From: Gemmatimonadota bacterium
GTDB lineage: Bacteria; Gemmatimonadota; Gemmatimonadetes; Gemmatimonadales; GWC2-71-9
NCBI GenBank assembly: GCA_003221075.1
Contig: QHUF01000239.1
Coordinates: 1-36,121, forward strand
Length of the DNA: 36,121 nucleotides
Reading direction: 5' to 3'
Below are positions 6,771-15,216 of this stretch, in pieces. The notes under the pieces were generated by a model that saw nothing but the letters and a program-made list of their open reading frames with translations, did not search any database and had not been told where the DNA came from. A program made the position numbers and the translations under genes. Positions within the stretch are counted from its first letter, which is position 1, and every line of letters begins with the position of its first letter.

Positions 6771-9605
6771 ATGCGGAACTCGGAAGTCGGAACGCGGAAC
6801 AGGCACGTTAGCCTCGTGTCATTGTTCCGCGTTCCACGTTCCGCGTTCCACGTTCTCATCGCGCTCCTTCTCTTTCCAACCATCGCGTCAGCGCAGGTCG
6901 ATCCCTCAGGCAGCTGGCGCACCATCCACACCAAGCATTTCCGCATCCACTTCCGTCCCAGCCTGCGGGCGCGTGCGACACTGGCGGCAGCGGAGGCCGA
7001 GCGAGCGTACGCCCTTCTCTCGAGCGAGCTGCATCCGCCGCGCGGCATCGTCGACGTCACGCTGTCGGACGACGTCGACACACCCAACGGCTTCACGACC
7101 GTCTTTCCATCCAACCGCTTCACGATTCTGCTCGTCCCGCCGGTGACGGATCCCGCGCTGCAGACCTACGACGGCTGGGAACGGCTCGTGATCGTACACG
7201 AGCTGACGCACGTCTTTCATCTCGATCGCTCGCGTGGCCTATGGAAAACACTGCAGTCGGTGTTTGGCCGCGTGCCTGGTCTGTTTCCCAACCAGTACCA
7301 GCCGACCTGGGTCACTGAGGGCCTCGCGACGTACTACGAGTCACGATTTACGACCGGGGGCCGCGCGGACGGCAGCTTTCACCGCGAGGTCGTGGGCGCC
7401 GACGCCGCGTTCGGGCGCGCCCGGTCTCCGTGGGACGCGCTGCTGTTCACCCGGTGGCCCGATGGGCTCGCGCCCTACGCGTATGGCAGCCGCTTCTGGG
7501 AATTCCTGTCGCGCGATGTGAATGACTCGATCGTCCCGCGCTTCGTCGAGAAGACGGCCGGTCAGTTCATTCCATTCCGCGTGGGCCGCCCGCTGCGGCA
7601 TGCGGGGGTGCCGCGGCCGCTCGCCGATGCGTGGTCGCGCGCGATCGCGACGGCCGTGCCGGACACGCAACCCGGAGTACGAAGTCAGCTGGTTGTGGGC
7701 GGCCTGCGCGCCGAGCCCGTGCCGCGCCTGTCGCCCGACCGGCGCAGTCTGGCGTACGTGTACGACGACGGCCGCGGCGCCCGGCGGTTGCGCGTCGTGG
7801 ATCCGCAGAACGGTGCCGTGCGTCGCTCGCATCGCGTGAACGGCGGGGTGAGCTACGATTGGCTGGGCGATACGCTGATCGTCGCACAGCTCGAGTTCCG
7901 CACCCGCTGGAAAATTCGCAGCGACCTGTGGCGCTGGTTCCCGAACGGCGCGTGGCAGCGCATGACGACCGACGCGCGCCTGATCGAGCCGCGCGCGGGT
8001 GGCGGCACGCTATCGGCGCTCAAGCTGGCCGACGGCGGCGACACGCCGACAATTCCGGCTGGCGCAATCGACGGGACGTGGGGACCGATCGTGCCGTCGC
8101 CGGACGGACAATGGGTCGTCGCGGCACGCAATCAGGACGGTCACTGGGCGCTGGTGCGCTGGCCGGCCGGTCAGCCGCAGTCGATGACCGTGCTGGCACA
8201 GGCGCCCGGCGCATCCGCGATCGCCGATCCCGTATGGACTGCCGATGGTGAGAGTGTGCTGTTCGTGACCGACGCGGGTGGGTTTCCGCAGATTCATCGG
8301 TGGCGCGAAAGCGACGGCATCGTCCAGTTGACCGCCGAGCCGCTGGGCGCACGCTCGCCGGCGCCGCTGCCTGACGGCCGCATTCTCTTTACGACGCTGG
8401 GGAATGGCGGCTGGGAGCTGCGCCGCGCTGCGCCGCGGCCGATCCCGCTGCCGCCGGCGCCATTGCTGGCCGTCTCGTTCGATTCCGCCCCACGGGTCGT
8501 GCTGCGGGAGACTGGATACTCATCGTGGGGATCGTTGCGGCCGCACTTCTGGATTCCATTGGGCATCAACGCCGGCCAGGCGGGCCACTTCTTTGGCGCC
8601 GCGACGGCTGGTGCCGACGCGGTCGGACGCTATACGTATTTCGCCGAGGCTCAAGTCTCGCCCTCGCAACCGCGGCTGCAGGGCTCCTTCTTCCTTCTGA
8701 GTCAGGCGCTCGGCAATCCCACCCTCGATTTCTACGTCGCCAACCGCTGGTCCCTGGTTGGGATCGACAGCACCGGCCACGTCGTCTCGCAGAACCGTCC
8801 CGAAGGCTCCATCGGGGCCACCCTGGTGGCTCAGCGCTGGCGCAGCTTCATCACGCTGCGCCTCGCGGCGGAATATGAAGGAAGGAGATTCGTCTCGATC
8901 CCCGATACGAACCTCGCCGCCATCTGCACGGGTTGCATCGACCGTGATCGCATCGGCGGGTCGGCGATCCTCGCTCTCGGCTCGGTGGTCTCGGCGCCGC
9001 TGACCGTGTCGCTGCAGGATGGCGCCACGGCGTTGCTGTTGTACCGGCGCAAGCAAGAGCAGGGCACCGCGCGCTTCCTCAACGAAGTCCGCGCCCGTGG
9101 CAACGTTTACCTGCGCCTCGGACCGCGCGTCGGATTCGCGTATCCGGTCCTCGCGCTGCGCGGGGCGATTGGTACGCTCGGTGGGCCGATCAGCGATCGC
9201 TTTGCGATCGGCGGTGTGTCCTCTGGCGGCGTCGAATTCCTGTTTGGGCAGACCGTTGGCGCGTTCCGCACATTCCCTGTGCGGGGGTACGCCGCGGGAA
9301 TCCTGAATGGCCGCCGTGCCGCGACGCTCACGGCCGAGTATCGCATGCCGCTCGCGCTGGTCGGACGCTCGATCGGACACCTGCCGATCGGCGCCGACAA
9401 GCTCGCGCTCGCGGTCTTCGGCGATGTGGGCGACGCGTGGGACGTCGGCGAGCGCGCGCGGTTGCATCGGCTGCGCTCGGTCGGCGCCGAGTTGATCGCC
9501 GACATGACCGTGACCTACGACGTGCCGCTGCGCCTCCGTTTTGGCCTCGCGCAGCCGGCCACCGGACACGCGCAGTTCTACGCTGCGTTCGGCGCGGATT
9601 TCTGA
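6771..9605 (+). CDS. Secreted HExxH metallopeptidase-like / beta-propeller / outer-membrane barrel protein
   Basis: This 944-residue protein has three parts. After a signal peptide ending near TIASAQ (residue 42), a gluzincin-like peptidase domain carries HELTH at 143-147 and a downstream glutamate in WVTEGLATYYE (E183) that fits the third zinc ligand. Residues about 270-560 contain PD40/TolB-type propeller repeats (LSPDRRSLAYV, PSPDGQWVVAA, WTADGESVLFV). Residues about 600-944 resemble a BamA/surface-antigen-type outer-membrane barrel, with alternating beta strands, RGYAAG and a terminal AAFGADF ending in Phe. It is probably exported and outer-membrane anchored, with the peptidase in the periplasm or at the surface (inference). 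The ATG at 6771 lies next to a heptamer repeat hairpin. A GTG at 6816 in the hairpin loop would give a more typical signal peptide. It is probably cotranscribed with the amidase. Confidence 0.82.
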   Translation: MRNSEVGTRNRHVSLVSLFRVPRSAFHVLIALLLFPTIASAQVDPSGSWRTIHTKHFRIHFRPSLRARATLAAAEAERAYALLSSELHPPRGIVDVTLSDDVDTPNGFTTVFPSNRFTILLVPPVTDPALQTYDGWERLVIVHELTHVFHLDRSRGLWKTLQSVFGRVPGLFPNQYQPTWVTEGLATYYESRFTTGGRADGSFHREVVGADAAFGRARSPWDALLFTRWPDGLAPYAYGSRFWEFLSRDVNDSIVPRFVEKTAGQFIPFRVGRPLRHAGVPRPLADAWSRAIATAVPDTQPGVRSQLVVGGLRAEPVPRLSPDRRSLAYVYDDGRGARRLRVVDPQNGAVRRSHRVNGGVSYDWLGDTLIVAQLEFRTRWKIRSDLWRWFPNGAWQRMTTDARLIEPRAGGGTLSALKLADGGDTPTIPAGAIDGTWGPIVPSPDGQWVVAARNQDGHWALVRWPAGQPQSMTVLAQAPGASAIADPVWTADGESVLFVTDAGGFPQIHRWRESDGIVQLTAEPLGARSPAPLPDGRILFTTLGNGGWELRRAAPRPIPLPPAPLLAVSFDSAPRVVLRETGYSSWGSLRPHFWIPLGINAGQAGHFFGAATAGADAVGRYTYFAEAQVSPSQPRLQGSFFLLSQALGNPTLDFYVANRWSLVGIDSTGHVVSQNRPEGSIGATLVAQRWRSFITLRLAAEYEGRRFVSIPDTNLAAICTGCIDRDRIGGSAILALGSVVSAPLTVSLQDGATALLLYRRKQEQGTARFLNEVRARGNVYLRLGPRVGFAYPVLALRGAIGTLGGPISDRFAIGGVSSGGVEFLFGQTVGAFRTFPVRGYAAGILNGRRAATLTAEYRMPLALVGRSIGHLPIGADKLALAVFGDVGDAWDVGERARLHRLRSVGAELIADMTVTYDVPLRLRFGLAQPATGHAQFYAAFGADF
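6773..6858. repeat. Inverted heptamer arrays over the start of the metallopeptidase gene
   Basis: Four tandem 7-mers with consensus (G/T)CGGAA(C/G) occupy 6773-6800. Four to five 7-mers with the complementary consensus GTTCC(G/A)C occupy 6824-6858. The arms can pair into a long GC-rich hairpin with a loop of about 23 nt. The array lies within the first 30 codons of the 6771 reading frame, and the loop contains the alternative GTG start at 6816. Confidence 0.8.
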
Positions 9606-9611
9606 AATCTG

Positions 9612-9640
9612 TTGACCCGCTTCGGGGCGAACCCTAAGTT
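9612..9640 (+). promoter_or_regulatory. Sigma-70-like promoter of the PEGA kinase gene
   Basis: TTGACC (9612-9617), a 17-bp spacer and TAAGTT (9635-9640) form a good vegetative promoter. The predicted start at about 9647 leaves an 18-nt leader containing a GGAG-like sequence before the TTG start codon at 9665. Confidence 0.65.
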
Positions 9641-9664
9641 AGCCCGGACCCCTCGGAGACCGAA

Positions 9665-11506
9665 TTGTATTGCTCCCGCTGTGGCACTCAGAATAAGGAC
9701 ACCGCGAAGTTCTGCGATTCTTGCGGCCTCGACCTGACCGCGATGACGCCGACCGGCGTGCGCACCGAGGCGCAGGACATCACGGAAATCGACATGGTGC
9801 GTCAGGAGCTCAACGAGGAATACGAAATCATCGAAGAGCTCGGCCGTGGGGGCATGGCGATCGTCTTCAAAGCGAAGGAAAAACAGCTCGACCGCGAAGT
9901 CGCGATCAAGGTGCTGCCGTTCTCCCTCGCGTTCGACAAGGAATTCGTCGAGCGCTTCCAGCGCGAAGCCCGCACCTCCGCCCGGCTCGAGCATCCCAAC
10001 ATCATCCCGATTTACCGCGTCGGAAAATCGGGCCGGATCATCTACTTCGTCATGAAGTTTCTGCGGGGCAAGCCGCTCTCCAGCGTTCTGACGGCGCGCG
10101 GCAGCCTCCCTCCCGCCGAGATCAAAAAGATCCTCGCGGAAGTCGGCCGCGCGCTCGCGTACGCCCATAAGAAGGAAATCGTGCACCGCGACATCAAACC
10201 CGACAACATCATGTTCGACGAGCACGGGCACGCGGTGGTCACCGACTTCGGCATCGCCAAGGCGGCATCGGGCGGCAAGCTCACGGGCACCGGCATGTCC
10301 ATCGGCACGCCGCACTACATGAGTCCCGAGCAGGCCAAGGCGCAGCCGCTCGACGGACGCAGCGACCTCTATTCGCTCGGTGTCGTCGCGTATCAGTGCC
10401 TCACCGGCGGCGTACCGTTCGACGGCGAGGATTCCTTCTCCATCGGCTACAAGCACATCATGGAGGAGATCCCGACCCCACCGCTCGACAATCTCGAGAA
10501 GCGGCAGCTCTTCGAAATCGTCCGAAAGATGATGGCGAAGACGCCGGCCCAGCGGTTCCAGAACGCCGACGAGCTGGTCAACGTACTCGAGAGCGGCCGG
10601 TCGGTCACGTTCACGACCGACGCGACGATGGCGATGCCGTCGCTGACCGGCGCGCGACTCGCCTCCGCGCCGACGACGCCGCTGCCGCGCGCGACCGGCA
10701 CCCGGCCCCCCGGGACGGCCGAGGAGGCGCCGCGCCGCTCGGTGCTCTCAGGGCTGCTGTTGTGGCTCGTCATCGTCGGGGCGGTGTTCGGTGGCGGCGG
10801 GTTCTACGCCTACAAGAAGGGACTGATCTTCGCGAATACCCACGGCGGCGCGGGAGGCGATTCGACCGTGGCGCGGGATACCAGCGGGCGAGACACGACG
10901 CGGCTCGCCGCCGCCGACTCGAGCCGGGACTCGGCGCAGGTGAGAACCACACCGCCCGCTCCACCGGCCATGGGCACGCCGGGTCACCTCGTACTGCAGA
11001 ACGTGCCGACCGGTGCCCGCATCAGTATTGAAGGGCAGCCGGTGCGGGGAAATCAGGTCGACCTGCCGCCGGGCGTCCACCGCCTGACGGTTCGAGCTGC
11101 CGGATATCAGACCTACGATCGCCAGGTCATCATCACGCCTGGGGAGACCTACAACGTTCGGCTGGACATGCAGACCAGCGATGACGGGGGGGGACCCTGC
11201 GATCAGTACGGTCCCGCCTACAATCAGGACAACATCTGCTTCGATACGCGACCGGTCCCGCTGTCCACGACCGTTATTCCCGTGACGCAGGAGGCGGCCA
11301 TTTACCCCCGCCAGGCGATCCTGCTCATCCGCGTATCGCGCAACGGTACGACGATGGAGGCGCGGGTGTTCGTGCCCTCCAATGTGGAAACATTCAACAA
11401 TGAAGCGCTCGACATGGCGAGGAACCTGCGCTGGAATCCTGCTCAGAAGAACGGCGAACCGACCGAAGCGTGGGTCCAGCAGCCGTTCCTGCCGGTACGA
11501 CAGTAA
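9665..11506 (+). CDS. Membrane Ser/Thr kinase with zinc ribbon, PEGA and TonB_C-like domains
   Basis: This 613-residue Hanks-type kinase has an unusual domain string. A zinc ribbon (C3, C6, C17, C20) precedes a kinase domain (about 53-310) with LGRGGMAIVFKA, K82 (AIKVL), HRDIKPDN (D176), DFG (D194) and GTPHYMSPEQ. A membrane helix spans about 361-382. Outside the membrane there is a Thr/Asp/Ser-rich linker, a PEGA domain (about 440-502; PTGARISIEG, PPGVHRLTV, AAGYQTYDRQV) and a C-terminal module (about 540-605) resembling the TonB C-terminal fold (RVSRNGTTMEARVFV, then NEALDMARNLRWNPA). PEGA domains are linked to surface or wall interactions, so the extracytoplasmic half is probably a sensor (inference). 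The start codon is TTG; MYCSRCG begins the zinc ribbon. The FHA and phosphatase partners at 1427-4860 may serve this kinase too. Confidence 0.92.
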   Translation: MYCSRCGTQNKDTAKFCDSCGLDLTAMTPTGVRTEAQDITEIDMVRQELNEEYEIIEELGRGGMAIVFKAKEKQLDREVAIKVLPFSLAFDKEFVERFQREARTSARLEHPNIIPIYRVGKSGRIIYFVMKFLRGKPLSSVLTARGSLPPAEIKKILAEVGRALAYAHKKEIVHRDIKPDNIMFDEHGHAVVTDFGIAKAASGGKLTGTGMSIGTPHYMSPEQAKAQPLDGRSDLYSLGVVAYQCLTGGVPFDGEDSFSIGYKHIMEEIPTPPLDNLEKRQLFEIVRKMMAKTPAQRFQNADELVNVLESGRSVTFTTDATMAMPSLTGARLASAPTTPLPRATGTRPPGTAEEAPRRSVLSGLLLWLVIVGAVFGGGGFYAYKKGLIFANTHGGAGGDSTVARDTSGRDTTRLAAADSSRDSAQVRTTPPAPPAMGTPGHLVLQNVPTGARISIEGQPVRGNQVDLPPGVHRLTVRAAGYQTYDRQVIITPGETYNVRLDMQTSDDGGGPCDQYGPAYNQDNICFDTRPVPLSTTVIPVTQEAAIYPRQAILLIRVSRNGTTMEARVFVPSNVETFNNEALDMARNLRWNPAQKNGEPTEAWVQQPFLPVRQ

Positions 11507-12021
11507 TCCACACCCCCCAAATCCATCCGACCGCGTTCATCGCGCCGACCGCGGCGGTGATGGGCGACGTCACGCTGGGACCGCGCTCGAGCGTCTGGTA
11601 TCACGCCGTGCTGCGCGGGGACATGGCGCCCATCGTGATCGGGGAAGCCACCAACCTCCAGGATGGGACGATCGTGCACGTGGATGAGGGAAAACCGGCC
11701 CTGATCGGAGCGCGCGTAGGCGTGGGCCACCGCGTGATCCTCCACGCCTGCGTGGTGGAGGACGACTGCCTGATCGGGATGGGAAGCATCCTGTTGAACG
11801 ACGTGCGGGTTGGGACGGGCAGCGTGATCGCCGCAGGTGCCGTGGTGCCGGAAGGGATGCAGGTGCCGCCCGGCTCGCTCGTGATGGGAGTGCCGGCGCG
11901 TGTCGTGCGTCACGTCGATGATGGTCTGCGTGCGCGAATCCGCGGAACGTGGGAGCATTACGTCGCGGAGGCCGAGCGACACCGTCGCGGGGCGTTTCCG
12001 ATCCAGAGAGCAACTTTGTGA
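11470..12021 (+). CDS. Gamma-carbonic anhydrase-like hexapeptide-repeat protein
   Basis: This 183-residue protein has a left-handed beta-helix of hexapeptide repeats (PTAFIAPTAAVMGDVTLGP onward), typical of the YrdA/CaiE/gamma-carbonic anhydrase family, and a C-terminal alpha helix. Three histidines match the trimer-interface zinc ligands of gamma carbonic anhydrases: H70 (TIVHVDEG), H87 (GVGHRV) and H92 (ILHAC). Family members may hydrate CO2 or be inactive, and activity cannot be read from sequence. The GTG start at 11470 overlaps the end of the kinase gene by 37 bp. The first convincing repeat begins near residue 18, so a later start is possible, but no better start codon lies close by. 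Confidence 0.88.
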   Translation: MGPAAVPAGTTVIHTPQIHPTAFIAPTAAVMGDVTLGPRSSVWYHAVLRGDMAPIVIGEATNLQDGTIVHVDEGKPALIGARVGVGHRVILHACVVEDDCLIGMGSILLNDVRVGTGSVIAAGAVVPEGMQVPPGSLVMGVPARVVRHVDDGLRARIRGTWEHYVAEAERHRRGAFPIQRATL

Positions 12022-12066
12022 TGTTGATACTCGGAGTGCGAGACGCGCCAACGCGAGTCTTCAGTC

Positions 12067-12095
12067 TTGCCGGGCTCCAACCACGCGCCTACCTT
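12067..12095 (+). promoter_or_regulatory. Sigma-70-like promoter of nrdJ
   Basis: TTGCCG (12067-12072), a 17-bp spacer and TACCTT (12090-12095) lie in the 130-bp gap before nrdJ. Transcription would start near 12102, giving a leader of about 50 nt. I saw no cobalamin riboswitch structure and no NrdR-box pair in this gap. Confidence 0.55.
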
Positions 12096-12151
12096 GGGCC
12101 TCCACGTTCCGTTAACTTCCTCAATTCAACTCGATCGGCCGTGAGAGTCGC

Positions 12152-14608
12152 ATGACTGCATCTGAAGCCCGCCATAGTCTCGACCTGAACGCCAACGCGC
12201 TCACTGTCCTCGAGCGCCGCTATCTGGTGAAGGACGACCACGGGAAGCCGGTGGAGCGTCCTGAGGACCTGTTTTGGCGGGTGGCCCGGACCATTGCGGC
12301 TCCCGACCGGACCTATGGCGCGTCCGACCGTGCTGTGGAGAGCCTCGCCGAGACGTTTTTTGAGCTCATGGCGACGCGGGTGTGGATGCCCAATTCTCCC
12401 ACCCTGATGAACGCCGGTCGTCCCCTCGGTCAGTTGTCCGCGTGCTTCGTGCTCCCGGTGGAAGACGCCCTCTCCAATGGGCGCTCGGGCATCTACGACA
12501 CCCTGCGGGCCATGGCGCTGGTGCATCAGTCGGGCGGTGGGACGGGGTTCTCGTTCTCCCGTCTGCGCCCCAAGAATGACGTGGTTCGCTCGACGATGGG
12601 CGTCGCCTCCGGGCCCGTGTCGTTCATGAAGCTGTACGACGCCTCGACGGACGTCGTGAAGCAGGGTGGGACGCGGCGCGGCGCCAACATGGGCATCCTG
12701 CGCGTGGATCATCCCGACATCCTGGACTTCATTCACTGCAAGGACGACCTGACGCAGGTCACGAACTTCAACATTTCCGTCGCGGTCACGGATGCCTTCA
12801 TGCTGGCGCTCGAGGCGGGGAAGTCCTACGACTTGATCCATCCTCGCACCGGCAAAGTCGTCGGGCAGCTCGACCCGCGCGAGGTCTTCAAGCAGATCGT
12901 GCACGGCGCCTGGAAGACGGGTGAGCCGGGCGTGTTCTACATCGATCGCGCGAACCACTACAACCCGGTGCCGCACCTCGGGAGCTACGAGGCCACCAAC
13001 CCCTGCGGCGAGCAGCCGCTGCTTCCCTACGACGTGTGCAACCTCGGCTCGATCAACGTCGGTCTCTTCATCAAGAAGGGCGATGTGGATTGGGACGGCC
13101 TGCGCACGGCGGTACATCTCTGCACCCACTTCCTCGACAACGTCATCGACGCGAACAAATACCCGCTCGCGGAGATCGACGACCTCGCGAAGCGCATCCG
13201 CCGCATCGGTCTTGGGATCATGGGCTGGGCGGACCTGCTTGTCCGGCTCGGCATCCCGTACAACTCCGATGCAGGCGTCGCACTCGGCCGCCGAATGATG
13301 GAGTTCATCGACGAGGAGTCGAAGGTCGCGTCCGAGAAGCTGGCGGAGCAGCGCGGCACGTTCGCGGAGTGGGAGCGCTCCATCTGGGGTCCCGACGCGA
13401 CCTGCGCGCGCGGCGCGCGGGGTGAGCGGATCCGCCCGATGCGCCGCTTGCGCAACTGCAACCTGACGACGGTCGCGCCCACCGGGACGATTTCCATCAT
13501 CGCCGGCTGCTCGTCGGGAATCGAGCCGCTGTTCGCGGTCGCATTCATGCGCAATCAGGCCGGCGTGCTGATGCCCGACGTCAACGAAGACTTCGTGGCG
13601 ATCGCCAAGCGCGAGGGATGGTACTCCGACGACCTGATGAAGCAGATCGCCGAGGCGGGTAACATCCACTTCGACGCGGTGCCGGAGAAGTGGCAGCGCG
13701 TCTTTGTGACCGCGCACGACGTGACGCCCGAGTGGCACATCCAGATGCAGGCGGCGTTCCAGGACTTCACCGACTCGGCGATCTCCAAGACCAGCAACTT
13801 TCCGAATGACGCAACCGAGGAGTACGTCGAGCAGATCTACCGCTACGCCTACCAGCTTGGCTGCAAGGGCGTGACGGTGTACCGCGACGGCGCGCGCGAG
13901 AACCAGGTGCTGTCCACCGGCTCGACCGCGAAGAAAGTGCAGGAAGGGGCAGGGAAGGACGCCCTGGTCGAAGCCCTCGGCCGCATCGCGGAGCTGGACA
14001 CCGAGCTGCATTTGACGAAGGAGCGGCTGCACGACGTCGAGGCGGAGAACCTGCAGCGCCGCGCCAAGCGCTCTCGTCCCGATCTGCTCAAGGGCTCGAC
14101 GCGCCGCGTCGAGTCGCCGCTCGGCACGATGTACGTGACGATCACCGAGGACGACAAAGGCCAGCCATTCGAGGTCTTCATGTCGCTCGGCAAGGCGGGC
14201 GGCGCACTGATGGCGGACGTCGAGGCGGTTGGGCGGCTCATCTCGCTCGCGTTGCGGTCAGGGGTACCGTTGCTCGAGATCTACCGGCAGCTCCGCGGGA
14301 TCTCCTCCGACCGCGCGGTGGGCCTCGGTCCGAACAAAGTGATGTCCGTACCCGACGCGATCGGCATCGCCATCGAGAAATGGATGCAGGAGAAGCAGGG
14401 CGTCCAGCAGGACCTGCTGGAAAGCACCGGCACGACGGCACTGGCGCAGGCGGAGGTCGTGCGGGGCTCGGTGGGCGATGCCGCCCTGCGGGCGGCGCGG
14501 GGACCCGAACAGGACTTCATCGGCGCATGCCCGGATTGCGGCTCGCAGCTGGCGTTTATCGAGGGATGTGCTAAATGTCACGTCTGCGGGTTTTCCGAGT
14601 GTGGGTGA
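12152..14608 (+). CDS. nrdJ: Adenosylcobalamin-dependent (class II) ribonucleoside-diphosphate reductase
   Basis: This 818-residue enzyme reduces ribonucleotides to deoxyribonucleotides for DNA synthesis, using adenosylcobalamin to generate the thiyl radical. It therefore works with or without oxygen. The active-site finger loop NPCGE (N283, C285, E287) and the redox cysteines C98 (LSACFVLP) and C296 (YDVCNLGS) match the class II pattern. The QGGTRRGANMG and APTGTISIIAGCSSGIEP signatures are present. The region after about residue 590 includes a coiled stretch, a domain (RRVESPLGTMYVTITEDD) found in many NrdJ proteins, and a Cys-rich tail (CPDCG, then CAKCHVCGFSEC) that probably re-reduces the active-site cysteines. 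It has its own promoter. No other reductase class is encoded in the window. Confidence 0.96.
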   Translation: MTASEARHSLDLNANALTVLERRYLVKDDHGKPVERPEDLFWRVARTIAAPDRTYGASDRAVESLAETFFELMATRVWMPNSPTLMNAGRPLGQLSACFVLPVEDALSNGRSGIYDTLRAMALVHQSGGGTGFSFSRLRPKNDVVRSTMGVASGPVSFMKLYDASTDVVKQGGTRRGANMGILRVDHPDILDFIHCKDDLTQVTNFNISVAVTDAFMLALEAGKSYDLIHPRTGKVVGQLDPREVFKQIVHGAWKTGEPGVFYIDRANHYNPVPHLGSYEATNPCGEQPLLPYDVCNLGSINVGLFIKKGDVDWDGLRTAVHLCTHFLDNVIDANKYPLAEIDDLAKRIRRIGLGIMGWADLLVRLGIPYNSDAGVALGRRMMEFIDEESKVASEKLAEQRGTFAEWERSIWGPDATCARGARGERIRPMRRLRNCNLTTVAPTGTISIIAGCSSGIEPLFAVAFMRNQAGVLMPDVNEDFVAIAKREGWYSDDLMKQIAEAGNIHFDAVPEKWQRVFVTAHDVTPEWHIQMQAAFQDFTDSAISKTSNFPNDATEEYVEQIYRYAYQLGCKGVTVYRDGARENQVLSTGSTAKKVQEGAGKDALVEALGRIAELDTELHLTKERLHDVEAENLQRRAKRSRPDLLKGSTRRVESPLGTMYVTITEDDKGQPFEVFMSLGKAGGALMADVEAVGRLISLALRSGVPLLEIYRQLRGISSDRAVGLGPNKVMSVPDAIGIAIEKWMQEKQGVQQDLLESTGTTALAQAEVVRGSVGDAALRAARGPEQDFIGACPDCGSQLAFIEGCAKCHVCGFSECG

Positions 14609-14629
14609 ACCTGACGCGACCGGGGTCGC

Positions 14630-14672
14630 TGTGACTCCAGTCACGACGGGCCCTTGCGCAGCAGGGTAGTCT
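14630..14672 (+). promoter_or_regulatory. CRP/FNR-family-like operator and -10 element
   Basis: The 16-mer TGTGACTCCAGTCACG (14630-14645) fits the CRP half-site pattern TGTGA-N6-TCACA with one mismatch and contains a perfect 6-bp inverted repeat. Downstream, TAGTCT (14667-14672) is a -10-like hexamer 7 nt before the ATG at 14680. If transcription begins at 14679, the palindrome is centred at -41.5, the class II activator position. There is no good -35 hexamer, as expected for an activator-dependent promoter. Confidence 0.5.
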
Positions 14673-14679
14673 TCAGGTC

Positions 14680-15069
14680 ATGGAAAGTGCCAACCGAATG
14701 GTCACGCCAACGCGAATGCAGGTGAAGGGTTGGGCTCGCGTGGGTCCCGCGGGCGCACACACCCTGCGGCGTGGCGCATGGTACCCCGTCGTTCGTATCT
14801 CCTCGAGCAACATCGTCGTACTCGACGTCAACCGGCACAACGTGCCGGTCGATCGTCGCTTCCTCGAGATCCGCTATCATCCGCCGGAGCGGTGGACGAT
14901 CGTCCGCTGCGAGCCGCGCGTGATCGAGCGGCTCGGACGAATCTTCCCGCTGACGTACGCGGTCTGTCCGGCATGCAGACATCGGCAGGGCATCGAAGCC
15001 CGGACCAATGACATGACCTGCGATCGTTGTCACAAGGCGGCGGGGATGGCATGGGACGAGCTTTCCTAG
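14680..15069 (+). CDS. Small zinc-ribbon protein with RRGAWYPVV motif (paralogue 1)
   Basis: I do not recognise this 129-residue protein family. The N-terminal half is probably beta-rich and carries LRRGAWYPVV (29-38), a VVLDV strand and PPERWTIVR (68-76). The C-terminal half has TYAVCPACRHRQ and MTCDRC, giving four cysteines (C96, C99, C114, C117) spaced like a zinc ribbon, and then WDELS. A paralogue of nearly the same length lies at 15833-16219, and the two share GWAR, LRRGAWYP, PP(E/D)RW(T/S)IV, TYAVCP.C..RQ and the C-terminal CxxC. No signal peptide or membrane segment is visible. The zinc-ribbon half could bind nucleic acid or protein. The start lies 7 nt after a -10 element and a CRP-like site lies upstream. 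Confidence 0.75.
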   Translation: MESANRMVTPTRMQVKGWARVGPAGAHTLRRGAWYPVVRISSSNIVVLDVNRHNVPVDRRFLEIRYHPPERWTIVRCEPRVIERLGRIFPLTYAVCPACRHRQGIEARTNDMTCDRCHKAAGMAWDELS

Positions 15070-15086
15070 AACGCAAAGCGCGGACC

Positions 15087-15212
15087 TGCAAAGACTAGAC
15101 GCACCGACGCGTCGTGGTAAACGGGAAAATGTCAACGGGACAACCTCTGGTAGGGTTGTCCCGTTGCCTGTTTACGGATCCCCGCGGTGCGTCGGTGCGT
15201 CTAGCTTTTGCA
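15087..15212. repeat. 126-bp nested palindromic element between convergent genes
   Basis: Outer 24-nt arms (15087-15110 and 15189-15212) match as an inverted repeat with two mismatches around CTAGACGCACCGACGC. A middle pair, GTAAAC (15117-15122) and GTTTAC (15170-15175), and an inner perfect 13-bp pair (15133-15145 and 15154-15166, CAACGGGACAACC) nest inside, so the whole element can fold into one long hairpin. TCCTAGA occurs directly repeated on both sides (15064-15070, 15215-15221) and overlaps both flanking stop codons. It may serve as a bidirectional terminator or be a MITE-like insertion. There is no long T-run. Confidence 0.75.
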
Positions 15213-15216
15213 TGTC

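Noticed and set aside
6771..6860. Rho-independent terminator after the amidase gene.
   Set aside because: The hairpin is within the next gene's start region, has no T-run, and the genes are 2 bp apart, so termination there is unlikely.
12022..12151. Cobalamin riboswitch before the B12-dependent reductase gene.
   Set aside because: The 130-bp gap is short for this riboswitch and I saw no B12-box-like conserved segment.
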